Assembly: GCA_031268685.1 (NCBI GenBank) | Contig: JAIRWW010000087.1 | Span: 1-5,453 of the forward strand | Reading direction: 5' to 3' | DNA: 5,453 nucleotides | From: Azoarcus sp. | Lineage (GTDB): Bacteria > Pseudomonadota > Gammaproteobacteria > Burkholderiales > Rhodocyclaceae | Part shown: positions 5,445 to 5,453 of the stretch, in pieces | How positions within the stretch are numbered: the first letter of the stretch is position 1 | Layout: the number at the start of each line of letters is the position of its first letter | Translations under genes and position numbers: made by a program | Notes under the pieces: generated by a model | The model's input: the letters and a program-made list of their open reading frames with translations, nothing else | Databases searched by the model: none | Told to the model about the DNA's origin: nothing

Positions 5445-5453
5445 GGCGAATGC

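Noticed and set aside
1..5453. CRISPR arrays, tRNA or rRNA genes, insertion sequences
   Set aside because: No regularly spaced repeats, no tRNA-like cloverleaf or rRNA sequence, and no transposase-like protein or terminal repeats were recognised.

Overview
The window looks like chromosomal DNA of a Gram-negative proteobacterium, most likely a betaproteobacterium (for example the Nitrosomonadales or relatives). The main reason is the order iscR, a NifS-type cysteine desulfurase, then iscS on one strand, which I recall from that class. A DsbB homologue and a PilZ-domain protein agree with this. The assignment is inference from gene content, not a search.

Layout. Positions 1-1735 (minus strand) hold the start of an isc iron-sulfur operon: iscR (1256-1735), a cysteine desulfurase (89-1237), and the first eight codons of iscS (1-24), which runs out of the window. 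Upstream of iscR is a sigma70-type promoter (1805-1832) overlapped by two IscR type-1-like boxes (1785-1809 and 1812-1836), as expected for [2Fe-2S]-IscR autorepression. Divergent to it on the plus strand is a small PilZ-domain protein (2002-2307).

Positions 2308-2480 hold no gene, but carry two strong inverted repeats around a perfect TATAAT box. They precede a tightly packed plus-strand cassette of three genes: a TIGR04255-type protein (2481-3287), a protein with a central Xre/Cro-like helix-turn-helix (3308-3946, possibly from 3278), and an unrecognised 284-residue protein with an HDCD motif (3965-4819). Sampled 60-base lines give roughly 40-55% GC in the cassette against about 63-77% in the isc genes, pilZ gene and dsbB, so the cassette may be a horizontally acquired accessory module. 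It is the best candidate here for an undescribed system. Nothing in the sequence proves its function.

Positions 4898-5404 (minus strand) encode DsbB, the membrane quinone-linked oxidant of DsbA, convergent with the cassette. Its -10 box lies just inside the right edge of the window.

How the genes work together: IscR senses the cell's Fe-S status and represses the desulfurase/iscS operon that supplies sulfur for cluster assembly. The PilZ protein (c-di-GMP-type effector) and DsbB (periplasmic disulfide formation) are separate housekeeping functions. The three cassette genes are spaced as one operon and probably act together.
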